Shown: one piece after another, positions 36,473-48,647 of the stretch
Position numbering within the stretch: the stretch's first letter is position 1
Layout: every line of letters starts with the position of its first letter
From: Corynebacterium suranareeae
GTDB lineage: Bacteria > Actinomycetota > Actinomycetes > Mycobacteriales > Mycobacteriaceae
Direction: 5' to 3'
Assembly: GCF_002355155.1 (NCBI RefSeq)
Contig: NZ_AP017369.1
Location: 3,410,001-3,474,000 of the forward strand
DNA: 64,000 nucleotides
The notes under the pieces: model-generated
What the model was told of the DNA's origin: nothing
Databases searched by the model: none
The model's input: the letters and a program-made list of their open reading frames with translations, nothing else
Translations under genes and position numbers: made by a program

Positions 36473-36483
36473 ATCATCTTAAG

Positions 36484-36524
36484 AAAACTCCCCGCACATT
36501 GACTTCAATGTGCGGGGAGTTTTG
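36484..36524 (+). terminator. Terminator after the hydroxylase gene
   Basis: AAAACTCCCCGCACATTGA pairs with TCAATGTGCGGGGAGTTTT, a 19-bp perfect stem. Confidence 0.93.
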
Positions 36525-36649
36525 TTGTGCGCATGACTTTCATAACTGTTCATCGATTTTCTGAACTGCAGCTCTATAGCCGGATACTTTCCAGTTTCAG
36601 GCTTTCGGTGCTAGTTCTTAAGTATCTGGGTGTAACACCCTCCATACAC

Positions 36650-36818
36650 CGGCGTACTCGACCAAAACTAAAAAACGATTCGGGACTTTTGGTCGCCAGA
36701 GCAAATTTACAGAGCCAGACAACGTCATATTTGACCAAGATTTCTTTTTCCAGAGGCCCCTTGGTCAGCAGGTGAATTAAGGTGCAAAAGCTGACACAAA
36801 TAAGTCCGATCGCTTAAA
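36650..36818 (-). repeat. Dispersed intergenic repeat, divergent copy 4 (inverted)
   Basis: Read on the minus strand it shows TTTAAGCGATC, then GGGGCC, then AAATTTGCTCTGGCGACCAA. The last block matches AAATTTGCTCTGGTGACCAA at 54180-54199 in 19 of 20 positions. The block spacing differs from copies 1-3. The rest of this 590-bp interval (36473-37062) holds no supported gene. Confidence 0.55.
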
Positions 36819-37062
36819 CAACCCGCTGTGGATGGTGGCCGAGAAATCCAAGGTGTCTCTGCTTGGGGGCTAAGCAACACTATGAAAGCTAGCTTTGCCA
36901 TTCGCATAAATAAATATAAATGTTTTCTGAATATATTACTGCAGTACTGACAATATTTATATTCAGTCCATCATTCGTTCACTTAATGATCTTACCTTTA
37001 AGGCAATGCATTTCCTTCTACATGGGAAATGTTTTTTGACATTTTAAAAGTGAAAGGTCCTC

Positions 37063-39198
37063 ATGACTTCCCGTCGCTATACCTCTGCTGTACTTATTGC
37101 AGCCTTGGCCTTCGGTTCCGCTGTATCCGTCGCCCATGCCCAAGACACAGATCTAGGTTCCCGCTTCACCCTCGGTGTGCTGCCTGACACCCAGTTCTAC
37201 TCCCGATATTCAACTCCAGATACCGGGAACCTGTATGAACAGCGCTATGGATCTGAACCTTTTGCTACCCAAACCCAATGGTTGGTAGATAACCAAGAAG
37301 AGTTAAATATTCCATTCACTACACATTTGGGTGATGTGGTTGATCAGTCCCCAGTCATTCAGGAGTGGGAAGTCGCTGATCGTTCGATGCAGATCCTCGA
37401 AGAAGGAGGGATGAACTACTCAATCCTTCCAGGCAATCACGACATCACCTCTAATGGAACTCCAACTCGTTTCACGGAGTACTTCTCCGCAGAACGTGCT
37501 GCTGGAAACGATACCTTCGGTGAGCGTTACGGTGAAGCAAACAATGAATCCGAGTTCCATATCTTTAATGCAGAAGGGCAGCAGTACCTCGTTTTAGCTT
37601 TGGCATGGCGTGCTGATAATGCAGCACTCGCATGGGCGCAAAGTGTCATTGATGCACACCCAACGCTCCCTGTCATCCTCACCAGTCACGAGATCTCTAA
37701 CATCGATGCAAACGGCGACATCTTCCTCTCTGACAGCTACGGCCAGGGTCTTTGGGACAGTTTCATTTCAAAAAATGACCAGATTTTCCTTACAATCAGC
37801 GGACACCACCACGGCGCGGGCTACCGAATCGACCGCAACGAGGCCGGACACGACGTTGTCAATGTCCTCCAAGACAACCAAATGGCCTACCAAGGTGGCA
37901 ACGGCATCCTTGGCTTAATCCAATTTGATCTTTCTGGAAGCTCCCTGGATATGACGGCGCTTTCCCCGTGGGTAGCAGCCAAACCTGCTGATTCCTTGAA
38001 TCAATTCGACCATTTGATTCCAGAAGGCTCCGGGGATTCCTGGAGTGTCGATATGGACTTCGCCGAGCGCTTTGACGGTTTTGCCCCAGAGTGGACGATT
38101 GGTGATGAAAACGATCCAGATTATGCTGTGAAGGCACGCGAGATCGTCTCCGCAGGCTATATCCCACCAACCATTGAAGCCGGTGATCTACCTGTCAATA
38201 ACGACGATTTCCCACAGGTTGCAAACACCGCGGTGCACTGGCGCCCAGGTTCAACCACCATCGACGGAATGCAAGCTCAAGATGGTCAAGCTGTTGCTCC
38301 CGGCGCGGTTATTCCTGACATTGCCAATGGTGACGACATGGTCCGCGCTGAACTAAACATTCGCGGAGCAGAAGGCTCTCAAGCAACAGACATCACCTAT
38401 GTAGCAGGAGACACCCACGAGCTCTCCTCTGATACCGGCTCGTTGAAGTGGGTTGATCCTGCAGGAAACAGCCAGCGATTGAATTGGTTTGAGACCGCTG
38501 CTGATGCCGCGATCAACTCTGAAGACTTTGAAGACGGCTACACCTTTGAGACCTTCATCAAGATCGATGACGCTTTCGACGGTGATAACCATTGGATGGG
38601 TGCGATCTCTAGGCAGGGCGAGCGCGGTGTAATCGCAGAAAACATGCCAGAAGGTGAAGAACCACCAGCTGCACTTGCAGTCTCTTCTCTTCGCGAACTT
38701 CAGTGGACCACTGTCGCCACCGAAGGCACCACTACCGGTACTTCAAACTGGTCTCATGAAGTGCCAAAGGGCGAATGGTTACACGTTGCTATCGTCAATA
38801 ATCCAGACACTGACACCGTAGAAATGTTCGTCAACGGCGCACCAATTTTGCGTGATGTCATTGGTGCAGAAGGCCTTGCTACCGCTGGCGAAGCGTGGCT
38901 AATCGGAGCAAACATGTGGGAGGCAGATCCAGCAAACCCATGGTTCGGCCAGGTTGGAGAGACTCGCATCGTTCACGGCGCCATCGACCAAGACCAATGG
39001 CTAACTGCCCGCGCTGCAGATCACGGTATCCCTGCAGAGCCTTCAGGTTCTACCGCTGGATCTTCCACCGGTGGTTTCCTTGGAGTGTTTGCTGCCATCA
39101 CAGGAATAATCGGTGGCGCCATCGCTCTGTTTACTTTGAACCATCCAGTGATCAACCAGCTTAAAGATCAGCTGCGCAGTTTCGGTCTGAACTTTTAG
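37063..39198 (+). CDS. Secreted metallophosphoesterase with C-terminal LamG-like domain and membrane anchor
   Basis: A 711-residue exported protein. A Sec signal peptide ends at VAHAQD. The calcineurin-like phosphoesterase domain (about residues 35-300) shows the metal motifs GVLPDTQFY, THLGDVVDQ, LPGNHD and ISGHHHG. A concanavalin/LamG-like region (about 430-660, DGYTFETFIKIDD, GEWLHVAIVNNPDTDTVEMFVNG) follows. A C-terminal helix (GFLGVFAAITGIIGGAIALF) anchors it. It probably hydrolyses phosphate esters at the cell surface. AAAGG precedes ATG 37063. No neighbour indicates the substrate. Confidence 0.87.
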   Translation: MTSRRYTSAVLIAALAFGSAVSVAHAQDTDLGSRFTLGVLPDTQFYSRYSTPDTGNLYEQRYGSEPFATQTQWLVDNQEELNIPFTTHLGDVVDQSPVIQEWEVADRSMQILEEGGMNYSILPGNHDITSNGTPTRFTEYFSAERAAGNDTFGERYGEANNESEFHIFNAEGQQYLVLALAWRADNAALAWAQSVIDAHPTLPVILTSHEISNIDANGDIFLSDSYGQGLWDSFISKNDQIFLTISGHHHGAGYRIDRNEAGHDVVNVLQDNQMAYQGGNGILGLIQFDLSGSSLDMTALSPWVAAKPADSLNQFDHLIPEGSGDSWSVDMDFAERFDGFAPEWTIGDENDPDYAVKAREIVSAGYIPPTIEAGDLPVNNDDFPQVANTAVHWRPGSTTIDGMQAQDGQAVAPGAVIPDIANGDDMVRAELNIRGAEGSQATDITYVAGDTHELSSDTGSLKWVDPAGNSQRLNWFETAADAAINSEDFEDGYTFETFIKIDDAFDGDNHWMGAISRQGERGVIAENMPEGEEPPAALAVSSLRELQWTTVATEGTTTGTSNWSHEVPKGEWLHVAIVNNPDTDTVEMFVNGAPILRDVIGAEGLATAGEAWLIGANMWEADPANPWFGQVGETRIVHGAIDQDQWLTARAADHGIPAEPSGSTAGSSTGGFLGVFAAITGIIGGAIALFTLNHPVINQLKDQLRSFGLNF

Positions 39199-39326
39199 AT
39201 AACGAGATTTAGGTTAAAACTGCCAAAGCATTATGAAGCTTGGGATAAGAGACAAAATGTGCTTACCCAAGCTGGCCTCTTAATACCGAATTCGAGAATC
39301 CAATCCCTTAACCCCCCAGATAAAAA

Positions 39327-39355
39327 ATCGCACCAGCCACATAAGCCGGTGCGAT
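39327..39355 (-). terminator. Terminator of the dicarboxylate symporter gene
   Basis: ATCGCACC (39327-39334) pairs with GGTGCGAT (39348-39355); TTTTTT follows on the minus strand. Confidence 0.85.
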
Positions 39356-39371
39356 CATAACTAGCGGAATT

Positions 39372-40625
39372 TTATTTGCGGTGATCCACATCCGATGGGG
39401 TGATATCAAAGGCAACGCGATCGTCTTCTTCGATGTCTTCTGGGGAAGTGGTGTGAAGCTTACCCTTTGCGTATTTGTTCACGATGACAGCAATGGCGCC
39501 GTCGCCGGTGACGTTGGCAGCAGTGCCGAAGGAGTCGATAGCGATGTAAGCAGCGATCATAAGGGCAACCTGCTCGGTGTCGAATCCAAGCATGGAAGAC
39601 AGCATGCCTGTTGCGGCCATGATCGCACCGCCTGGAACGCCTGGTGCTGCAATCATGGTAATACCCAGCATGAGGAGGAAGCCGATAGCAAGACCTGCAT
39701 TTACTTCCATGTCATACATAAAGACCACAGCGAAAGCGAAGAGGCTGATCTTCATCATCGAGCCAGCTAGGTGGATCGTGGCGCACAGTGGAACGACGAA
39801 GCCCGCAACGTTTACGTCGACATCGTTTTTCAAGGTCTGCTGGTAGGTCACCGGAATGGTTGCTGCTGATGAGGAAGTACCTAGCGCAGTGAAGTAGGCA
39901 GGAAGCATGTTCTTAAACAACTTCCATGGGTTCTTCTTAGCTACGACACCTGCGATGATGAACTGGATTGCCAGGAATACTAAGGTTCCGACAACTGCCA
40001 GAATCAGTACCTTTCCGAAAGCGGACATGATTTCCATGAGACCGCCGTTCATGCCCATGCCTAGGAAGATGCCGAAGATGAAGACTGGCAGCAGTGGAAT
40101 GACAAAAGCAGTGATGGTTTTCATGACTACTCGTTCAAGCTCGCGGGTGACCTTGAAGAGGGTGTCTGATTTCACGACAGCCATGCCCAGTCCTAGGCAG
40201 AATGCCAACAACAAAGCGGTCATCACGTCGAATGGTGGTGGCATTTCGATGTTGAAGTATGGCTGCAAGGCATCGGCGTCGAGGTCAATCTCGGAAACCG
40301 CCTGGTGATCTTTGAGCATCCAAGGGTAGAGGGCTTGGGACGCGCCATAGGCAATGAGGCCAGAGAAAATGGTTGATGCATATGCGATGGCTGCAACGAT
40401 GCCCAGCCATTTGCCGGCGCCTCGACCAAGACCTGCGATTGCAGGTGCAATGAGTGCGAAAATCAGCACTGGGATGAAAAAGCCCAGGAAGTTGCCAAAT
40501 AGGCCGTTGAAGGTGGTGAAGATCTCAGCGAGCCACACCGGGAAGAAGAGGCTGCAGATGATTCCGAGGATGATCGCAATGATCACTCGGAACAGCAGCG
40601 ACGAGCTCATACTCTTTATATCCAT
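39372..40625 (-). CDS. Dicarboxylate/amino acid:cation symporter (DAACS family)
   Basis: A 417-residue GltP/DctA-type sodium or proton symporter. Hallmarks are the Ser-rich re-entrant loop TALGTSSSAATIPVTYQ and the conserved IAAYIAIDSFGTAANVTGDGAIAVI in the substrate-binding HP2/TM8 region. Substrates are glutamate, aspartate, serine/threonine or C4-dicarboxylates; the exact one is not clear from motifs. AGGAA precedes ATG 40625. It is monocistronic, with its own terminator. Confidence 0.87.
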   Translation of the reverse strand: MDIKSMSSSLLFRVIIAIILGIICSLFFPVWLAEIFTTFNGLFGNFLGFFIPVLIFALIAPAIAGLGRGAGKWLGIVAAIAYASTIFSGLIAYGASQALYPWMLKDHQAVSEIDLDADALQPYFNIEMPPPFDVMTALLLAFCLGLGMAVVKSDTLFKVTRELERVVMKTITAFVIPLLPVFIFGIFLGMGMNGGLMEIMSAFGKVLILAVVGTLVFLAIQFIIAGVVAKKNPWKLFKNMLPAYFTALGTSSSAATIPVTYQQTLKNDVDVNVAGFVVPLCATIHLAGSMMKISLFAFAVVFMYDMEVNAGLAIGFLLMLGITMIAAPGVPGGAIMAATGMLSSMLGFDTEQVALMIAAYIAIDSFGTAANVTGDGAIAVIVNKYAKGKLHTTSPEDIEEDDRVAFDITPSDVDHRK

Positions 40626-40905
40626 GGTTGTTCCTATGTTTCTAATCAGGAGCCGTCTAGAAAACGCAAGACAGCGCGTGATGGAATTTTGTGTGCGGCT
40701 TGGAAGTAGCAGGCCAATACCTTCGAAGATTATAAAAACCTGCCTGGAGCCTTAAAAACTCCACCAACCAACTGCGACGAGTGTCAGATTACTGCAGGTT
40801 TTCGGTCAAACCTAGTTGTTGGAAGCAAAGCATCATACCTTTAACCCCTTATTCCTGCAGTTTCGGATTACTCCCTGGAATGCGGGTGGGGATAGAGTTG
40901 TTGTT

Positions 40906-41430
40906 ATGACGGTGATCGGAATTATTCTTGGCAGCCTGTTTGGCATTTTTGCAGTCCTTCTCATCGTGGTCGGTGCTTTGGGGTGGGCGGCTAAGCTCCC
41001 TGGCAACCCGGTTGTTGGCATTCGTGTCCCTGAGGTGCGTAAATCTCAGGAGATGTGGGATATGGCGCACCGCGTTGCTGGCCCGTTGTGGGTGCTGTCT
41101 GGAGTTTCCTTTGTTATTGCCTCGCTAGTTGCTTTTGTTGCGTCTGGTTGGATGTGGCTGGTCGTGGCTTTGGGTGTTGTCGCTGGCATTGTTTTCATTG
41201 GAATGGGTGCGGGCATGGCTGCACACACTGTTGCGATGGTTGATGCCAAGCGCAGTCGCGAAAACCCCGAAACTCCTGAAGCACCAGTGTCCGCTGAGAT
41301 CGAAGAGGCCGGTGGTGTGACTATTACTTCACCGATTTTGAATAAGACTCCGCAGAATGCTCCCAAGATTGATTTGGATGCGGTGCGTAGAGCAGCGCAA
41401 ACAAAGCAGGACCCCCAAAATGATCAATAA
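40906..41430 (+). CDS. trpP: SdpI-like membrane protein upstream of the trp operon (TrpP)
   Basis: A 174-residue protein with three to four membrane segments in the first 110 residues (IGIILGSLFGIFAVLLIVVG, PLWVLSGVSFVIASLVAFV, VALGVVAGIVFIGMGAGMAA) and a soluble tail. The SdpI-type motif VGIRVPEVRKSQEMWDMAHR is clear. The same gene position in C. glutamicum is trpP, linked to 5-methyltryptophan resistance and named a tryptophan permease, though the SdpI resemblance makes a direct transport role uncertain. It ends at the trp promoter. The GTG/ATG choice upstream is weak; ATG 40906 gives the family N terminus. Confidence 0.75.
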   Translation: MTVIGIILGSLFGIFAVLLIVVGALGWAAKLPGNPVVGIRVPEVRKSQEMWDMAHRVAGPLWVLSGVSFVIASLVAFVASGWMWLVVALGVVAGIVFIGMGAGMAAHTVAMVDAKRSRENPETPEAPVSAEIEEAGGVTITSPILNKTPQNAPKIDLDAVRRAAQTKQDPQNDQ

Positions 41431-41459
41431 TTGAGACAAGTATTCCACCATGTGATAAA
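41431..41459 (+). promoter_or_regulatory. Candidate trp operon promoter
   Basis: TTGAGA (41431-41436) and GATAAA (41454-41459) are separated by 17 bp, just after the trpP stop and 10 bp before the trp leader start. Confidence 0.6.
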
Positions 41460-41469
41460 GTCCCATTTT

Positions 41470-41523
41470 GTGAATAACCCTTGTCTCAGTCAAAGCACCC
41501 AGTGGTGGTGGCGCGCTAGCTAA
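41470..41523 (+). CDS. trpL: trp leader peptide
   Basis: A 17-codon GTG-start frame reading MNNPCLSQSTQWWWRAS, with three consecutive Trp codons near its end. It matches the known leader of C. glutamicum/Brevibacterium lactofermentum. Ribosome stalling at the Trp codons when charged tRNA-Trp is scarce is expected to prevent the downstream terminator from forming. Confidence 0.95.
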   Translation: MNNPCLSQSTQWWWRAS

Positions 41524-41567
41524 GCGAGCCTGACACCTCAAGTTGTTTTCACTTTGATGAATTTTTT

Positions 41568-41605
41568 AAGGCTCGTACTTCGTTCGACGAAGAAGCGGGC
41601 CTTTT
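41568..41605 (+). terminator. trp attenuator terminator
   Basis: AAGGCTCG (41568-41575) pairs with CGGGCCTT (41596-41603), with an inner CTTCGT/ACGAAG stem, then TTTT. GCGAGCC at 41524-41530, just after the leader stop, can pair instead with GGCTCG at 41570-41575, giving the antiterminator. Confidence 0.85.
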
Positions 41606-41699
41606 GTGGTTGTTAAACCACAACCGGCAAGCCCTGGATCGAATGAAGCTCGCAGCCAATAAAAACGAGTAATTATTTGATTTTCCCAGAAAGGCTTAA

Positions 41700-43909
<2,210 letters not shown>

Positions 43910-43926
43910 AGAAAAGGAATTGATTC

Positions 43927-44976
43927 ATGACTACTCCAGCAACTCTTAAAGTCTTAAACGATTACCTCGACAACCCTAACCCAACCCTTGAGCAGGCCAT
44001 TGAGGTATTCACCCCGCTGACCGTGGGTGAATATGATGATGTGCATATCGCAGCACTTTTAGCCACGATTCGTACCCGTGGTGAGCAATTCGCGGATATC
44101 GCTGGCGCTGCAAAGGCATTCCTTGCTGCTGGACGCCCTTTCCCTGTGACTGGTGCAGGTTTGCTTGATTCTGCTGGTACTGGTGGAGATGGTGCGAACA
44201 CCATCAACATCACCACTGGCGCTTCGTTGATCGCTGCTTCGGGTGGAGTGAAGCTGGTCAAACACGGTAACCGTTCGGTGAGCTCTAAATCCGGTTCTGC
44301 CGATGTGCTGGAGGCATTGAATATTCCACTGGGGCTTGACGTGGATCGTGCAGCTAAGTGGTTGGAAGCCGCTAACTTCACCTTCTTGTTTGCCCCTGCC
44401 TACAACCCTGCGATTGCGCATGTGCAGCCAGTGCGCCAGGCGCTGAAGTTCCCCACCATTTTCAACACCCTTGGGCCACTGCTGTCTCCTGCGCACCCAG
44501 AACGCCAGATCATGGGTGTGGCAAATGCTAAGGACGGCCAGGTTATTGCGGAGGTCTTCCGCGAGCTGGGGCGCAAGCGTGCACTAGTTGTACACGGTGC
44601 CGGTACTGATGAAATCGCAGTTCACGGCACCACGTTGGTGTGGGAGCTCGATGAAAACGGTGAGATCAAGCATTACACCATTGAGCCTGAGGATCTGGGA
44701 TTGGGCCGCTATGAACTGGAAGATCTAAGGGGTGGCAATGGCACTGAGAACGCTGCAGCCATGCGCGCTACTTTCGCCGGTACCGGCCCTGATGCCCACC
44801 GTGATGCGCTGGCAGCGTCTGCTGGTGCGATGTTCTACCTCAACGGTGATGTCGATTCCCTAAAGGAAGGTGCGGAAAAAGCACTTGGGTTGCTTGCCGA
44901 TGGCACCACTCAAGCATGGTTGGCTAAGCACGAAGAAATCGATTACTCAGAAAAGGAGTCTTCCAATGACAAGTAA
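43927..44976 (+). CDS. trpD: Anthranilate phosphoribosyltransferase
   Basis: A 349-residue enzyme transferring phosphoribose from PRPP to anthranilate. The PRPP loop DSAGTGGDGANTINITTGAS and VKHGNRSVSSKSGSADVLEAL are intact. AAAGGAATT precedes the ATG, 17 bp after trpG. Its end overlaps trpC by 11 bp. Confidence 0.97.
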   Translation: MTTPATLKVLNDYLDNPNPTLEQAIEVFTPLTVGEYDDVHIAALLATIRTRGEQFADIAGAAKAFLAAGRPFPVTGAGLLDSAGTGGDGANTINITTGASLIAASGGVKLVKHGNRSVSSKSGSADVLEALNIPLGLDVDRAAKWLEAANFTFLFAPAYNPAIAHVQPVRQALKFPTIFNTLGPLLSPAHPERQIMGVANAKDGQVIAEVFRELGRKRALVVHGAGTDEIAVHGTTLVWELDENGEIKHYTIEPEDLGLGRYELEDLRGGNGTENAAAMRATFAGTGPDAHRDALAASAGAMFYLNGDVDSLKEGAEKALGLLADGTTQAWLAKHEEIDYSEKESSNDK

Positions 44977-46390
44977 TAATTTGCCCACGGTGTTGGAAGG
45001 CATCGTTGAGGGGCGCCGCGGACATCTTGATGAAATCCGCGCGCGCATTGCTCATGTTGATGTTGATGCTCTGCCTAAGTCCACTAGGTCTTTATATGAT
45101 TCCCTCAACCAAGGCAGGGGAGGGGCGCGCTTTATCATGGAGTGCAAGTCCGCATCCCCGTCTTTGGGCATGATTCGTGAGCATTACCAGCCAGGTGAAA
45201 TCGCGCGCGTGTACTCCCGTTATGCAAGTGGCATTTCAGTGCTGTGCGAGCCGGATCGTTTCGGTGGCGATTATGATCACCTCGCTACGGTTGCAGCAAC
45301 CACGCATGTGCCTGTGCTGTGCAAGGACTTCATCATTGATCCAGTCCAGATCCATGCAGCGCGCTACTTCGGTGCAGATGCTGTTTTGCTCATGCTGTCT
45401 GTGCTTGATGATGAAGAATATGCAGCACTTGCAGCTGAGGCGGCGCGTTTTAACCTCGATATCCTCACCGAGGTTATTGATGAGGAAGAAGTAGCCCGTG
45501 CCATCAAGTTGGGTGCAAACATCTTCGGAGTCAACCACCGAAATCTGCATGATTTGTCCATTGACCTGGATCGTTCACACCGACTATCCAAATTGATCCC
45601 TGCCGATGCTGTGCTGGTATCTGAATCCGGTGTCCGCGACGCTGAGACCGTACGCCAGCTGGGTGGACACTCCAATGCTTTCCTCGTCGGCTCGCAGCTA
45701 ACCAGCCAGCCAAATGTCGATCTTGCTGCTCGCGAATTGGTCTACGGCCCCAATAAGGTCTGCGGACTAACCTCACCAACCGCAGCGCAAACCGCACGCG
45801 CAGCCGGCGCCGTATACGGCGGACTCATCTTCGAAGAGGCCTCACCGCGCAATGTTTCACGTGAAACATCGCAAAAAATCATCGCCGCAGAGCCCAACCT
45901 GCGCTACGTCGCAGTCAGTCGTCGCACCTCCGGCTACCAAGAATTGCTTGTCGACGGCATCTCCGCCGTACAAATCCACGCCCCACTGCAGGGCAGCGTG
46001 GAAGCAGAAAAGGCACTGATCGCAGCTGTGCGCGCCGAGGTCGGACCTGAGGTTGAAGTTTGGCGCGCGATCTCCATGTCCAGCCCCTTGGGGGCTGAAG
46101 TGGCACTCGCGGTGGAGGGCGACGTCGATAAGCTAATTCTTGATGCCCACGACGGTGGCAGCGGGGAAGTGTTCGACTGGGCAACCGTGCCCGCGGCCGT
46201 GAAGGCAAAATCCCTCCTGGCTGGCGGCATCTCCCCAGACAATGCCACGCAAGCACTGGCCGTAGGGTGCGCCGGTTTGGACATCAACTCCGGCGTGGAA
46301 TATCCCGCAGGAGCAGGCACCTGGGCTGGGGCGAAAGATTCCGGTGCACTGCTGAAAATCTTCAACACAATCTCCACCTTCCACTACTAA
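44966..46390 (+). CDS. trpCF: Bifunctional indole-3-glycerol-phosphate synthase / phosphoribosylanthranilate isomerase
   Basis: A 474-residue fusion. The N-terminal synthase (about residues 1-255) has [25 protein letters not shown] and [12 protein letters not shown]. The C-terminal isomerase (about 265-474) starts KVCGLTSP and holds the [13 protein letters not shown] loop. ATG 44966 has AAAAGGAG; the frame continues upstream only inside trpD. A perfect parS site (45853-45868) is embedded in the isomerase part and encodes NVSRET. Confidence 0.97.
   Translation: MTSNNLPTVLEGIVEGRRGHLDEIRARIAHVDVDALPKSTRSLYDSLNQGRGGARFIMECKSASPSLGMIREHYQPGEIARVYSRYASGISVLCEPDRFGGDYDHLATVAATTHVPVLCKDFIIDPVQIHAARYFGADAVLLMLSVLDDEEYAALAAEAARFNLDILTEVIDEEEVARAIKLGANIFGVNHRNLHDLSIDLDRSHRLSKLIPADAVLVSESGVRDAETVRQLGGHSNAFLVGSQLTSQPNVDLAARELVYGPNKVCGLTSPTAAQTARAAGAVYGGLIFEEASPRNVSRETSQKIIAAEPNLRYVAVSRRTSGYQELLVDGISAVQIHAPLQGSVEAEKALIAAVRAEVGPEVEVWRAISMSSPLGAEVALAVEGDVDKLILDAHDGGSGEVFDWATVPAAVKAKSLLAGGISPDNATQALAVGCAGLDINSGVEYPAGAGTWAGAKDSGALLKIFNTISTFHY
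45853..45868. promoter_or_regulatory. parS site inside trpCF
   Basis: TGTTTCACGTGAAACA, the perfect 16-bp ParB palindrome, within coding sequence. Unlike the intergenic sites its flanks extend the palindrome by one base pair only. Confidence 0.95.
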
Positions 46391-46406
46391 AGGTTTAAAT
46401 AGGATC

Positions 46407-47660
46407 ATGACTGATAACAAACCCCTGGGTGGCTCTACGCTGCTGCCTGCATATTTTGGTGAATTCGGCGGACAATTCGTCGCAGAATCCCTGCTTCCTG
46501 CACTAGACCAGCTAGAAAAAGCATTCGTCGATGCCACTAACAGCCCAGAGTTCCGCGAAGAGCTCGGCGCTTACCTGCGCGATTACCTCGGCCGACCAAC
46601 CCCACTCACCGAGTGCTCCAATCTGCCACTTGCTGGCGAAGGTAAAGGCTTTGCGCGGATCTTCCTCAAGCGAGAAGACCTAGTTCACGGCGGTGCGCAC
46701 AAAACCAACCAGGTTATTGGCCAAGTACTGCTTGCAAAACGCATGGGCAAAACCCGCATCATCGCGGAAACCGGCGCGGGCCAGCACGGCACTGCAACCG
46801 CACTAGCCTGCGCCCTCATGGGACTTGAATGCGTTGTGTACATGGGTGCCAAAGACGTTGCCCGCCAACAACCCAATGTGTACCGCATGCAGCTACACGG
46901 CGCCAAGGTTATCCCTGTGGAATCCGGTTCCGGCACCCTGAAAGACGCCGTGAATGAAGCTCTGCGCGATTGGACCGCAACCTTCCACGAATCCCACTAC
47001 CTCCTTGGCACTGCCGCTGGCCCACACCCTTTCCCAACCATCGTGCGTGAATTCCACAAGGTCATCTCCGAAGAAGCCAAGGCCCAAATGCTGGAGCGCA
47101 CCGGCAAACTTCCCGATGTCGTGGTGGCCTGCGTGGGTGGTGGCTCCAACGCCATCGGTATGTTCGCGGATTTCATTGATGATGAAGGCGTAGAACTCGT
47201 AGGTGCTGAACCTGCCGGTGAAGGCCTTGATTCCGGCAAGCACGGCGCAACCATCACCAACGGACAAGTCGGCATTTTGCACGGCACTCGTTCCTACCTG
47301 ATGCGCAACTCAGATGGCCAAGTCGAGGAATCCTACTCCATCTCCGCAGGTCTTGATTACCCAGGTGTTGGCCCACAGCACGCACACCTGCACGCCACGG
47401 GCCGAGCAACCTACGTGGGCATCACCGATGCTGAAGCCCTTCAAGCGTTCCAATACCTTGCACGTTACGAAGGCATCATCCCAGCACTAGAGTCCTCACA
47501 CGCATTTGCCTATGCACTCAAGCGCGCTAAGACTGCCGAAGAAGATGGCAAGAACCTCACCATCCTCGTCTCCCTATCTGGTCGTGGTGACAAGGACGTT
47601 GACCACGTTCGCCGCACTCTAGAAGAAAACCCAGATCTGATCCTGAAGGACAACCGATGA
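46407..47660 (+). CDS. trpB: Tryptophan synthase beta chain
   Basis: A 417-residue PLP enzyme joining indole and serine. The PLP-lysine motif [15 protein letters not shown], the glycine-rich [15 protein letters not shown] and [11 protein letters not shown] are present. It starts 16 bp after trpCF and ends in an ATGA overlap with trpA. Confidence 0.98.
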   Translation: MTDNKPLGGSTLLPAYFGEFGGQFVAESLLPALDQLEKAFVDATNSPEFREELGAYLRDYLGRPTPLTECSNLPLAGEGKGFARIFLKREDLVHGGAHKTNQVIGQVLLAKRMGKTRIIAETGAGQHGTATALACALMGLECVVYMGAKDVARQQPNVYRMQLHGAKVIPVESGSGTLKDAVNEALRDWTATFHESHYLLGTAAGPHPFPTIVREFHKVISEEAKAQMLERTGKLPDVVVACVGGGSNAIGMFADFIDDEGVELVGAEPAGEGLDSGKHGATITNGQVGILHGTRSYLMRNSDGQVEESYSISAGLDYPGVGPQHAHLHATGRATYVGITDAEALQAFQYLARYEGIIPALESSHAFAYALKRAKTAEEDGKNLTILVSLSGRGDKDVDHVRRTLEENPDLILKDNR

Positions 47661-48499
47661 GCCGCTACGAAGATCTTTTCAACCGCCTCGATAGGGCAGG
47701 GGAGGGCGCCTTCGTCCCCTTCATCATGCTGAGCGACCCTGACCCTGAAGCTGCTTTCCAGATCATTTCCACAGCAATTGAAGCCGGAGCCGATGCTTTG
47801 GAGCTGGGTGTACCTTTTTCCGATCCGGTTGCCGACGGCCCAACCGTTGCAGAATCTCACCTCCGCGCCCTTGATGGCGGAGCCACTGTAGACAGTGCAC
47901 TCGAGCAGATTCGACGTGTGCGCGCAGCATACCCAGAAGTTCCCATCGGAATGCTCATCTACGGCAACGTTCCTTTCACTCGTGGCTTGGATCGCTTCTA
48001 CCAAGAGTTCGCTGAAGCTGGCGCAGACTCCATCCTCCTGCCAGACGTCCCAGTCCGCGAAGGCGCACCGTTTTCTGCAGCAGCTGCAGCAGCCGGAATT
48101 GATCCCATTTACATCGCTCCGGCCAACGCCAGCGAGAAGACACTCGAGGGTGTCTCCGCCGCATCCAAGGGGTACATTTACGCGATCTCCCGCGACGGTG
48201 TTACCGGCACCGAGCGCGAATCTTCCACCACAGGACTATCGACGGTGGTGGATAACATCAAGAAGTTTGGTGGAGCTCCCATCCTGTTAGGTTTTGGTAT
48301 TTCATCTCCACAGCACGTGGCTGATGCGATTGCGGCCGGCGCTTCGGGAGCGATTACTGGCTCTGCTATCACCAAGATTATTGCCTCCCACTGCGAAGGC
48401 GAACACCCAAATCCTTCCACCATCCGCGACATGGACGGACTAAAGAAGGAACTGGCCGAGTTTATCTCTGCAATGAAGGCGGCGACTAAGAAGGTCTAG
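47657..48499 (+). CDS. trpA: Tryptophan synthase alpha chain
   Basis: A 280-residue TIM barrel cleaving indole-3-glycerol phosphate to indole. The motif [21 protein letters not shown] includes the catalytic Asp; the Glu base is in [17 protein letters not shown] (here the usual Tyr-Val is Met-Leu-Ser). [13 protein letters not shown] closes the phosphate loop. Last gene of the operon, followed by a parS palindrome and a terminator. Confidence 0.97.
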   Translation: MSRYEDLFNRLDRAGEGAFVPFIMLSDPDPEAAFQIISTAIEAGADALELGVPFSDPVADGPTVAESHLRALDGGATVDSALEQIRRVRAAYPEVPIGMLIYGNVPFTRGLDRFYQEFAEAGADSILLPDVPVREGAPFSAAAAAAGIDPIYIAPANASEKTLEGVSAASKGYIYAISRDGVTGTERESSTTGLSTVVDNIKKFGGAPILLGFGISSPQHVADAIAAGASGAITGSAITKIIASHCEGEHPNPSTIRDMDGLKKELAEFISAMKAATKKV

Positions 48500-48508
48500 C
48501 CCCAACGC

Positions 48509-48534
48509 GCCAATGTTTCACGTGAAACATTGGC
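48509..48534. promoter_or_regulatory. parS site in 26-bp palindrome after trpA
   Basis: Core TGTTTCACGTGAAACA at 48514-48529, with 5-bp complementary arms GCCAA/TTGGC. Confidence 0.95.
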
Positions 48535-48544
48535 TGATGCAGTT

Positions 48545-48580
48545 AAACCACTTCCACCACAAGTGTGGAAGTGGTTTTTA
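48545..48580 (+). terminator. trp operon terminator
   Basis: AAACCACTTCCAC pairs with GTGGAAGTGGTTT around a short loop, then TTTTA. Confidence 0.9.
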
Positions 48581-48592
48581 TGTTCACATCAT

Positions 48593-48629
48593 GCAGTAGA
48601 TGTTTCACGTGAAACATCTACTGCTTTTT
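48593..48629. promoter_or_regulatory. parS site in 32-bp palindrome with T-tract, before the ABC exporter
   Basis: Core at 48601-48616, 8-bp arms GCAGTAGA/TCTACTGC, then TTTTT at 48625-48629. It ends 18 bp before the ATPase start codon. Confidence 0.93.
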
Positions 48630-48647
48630 GCTCCCCGGTGGGGTTGA

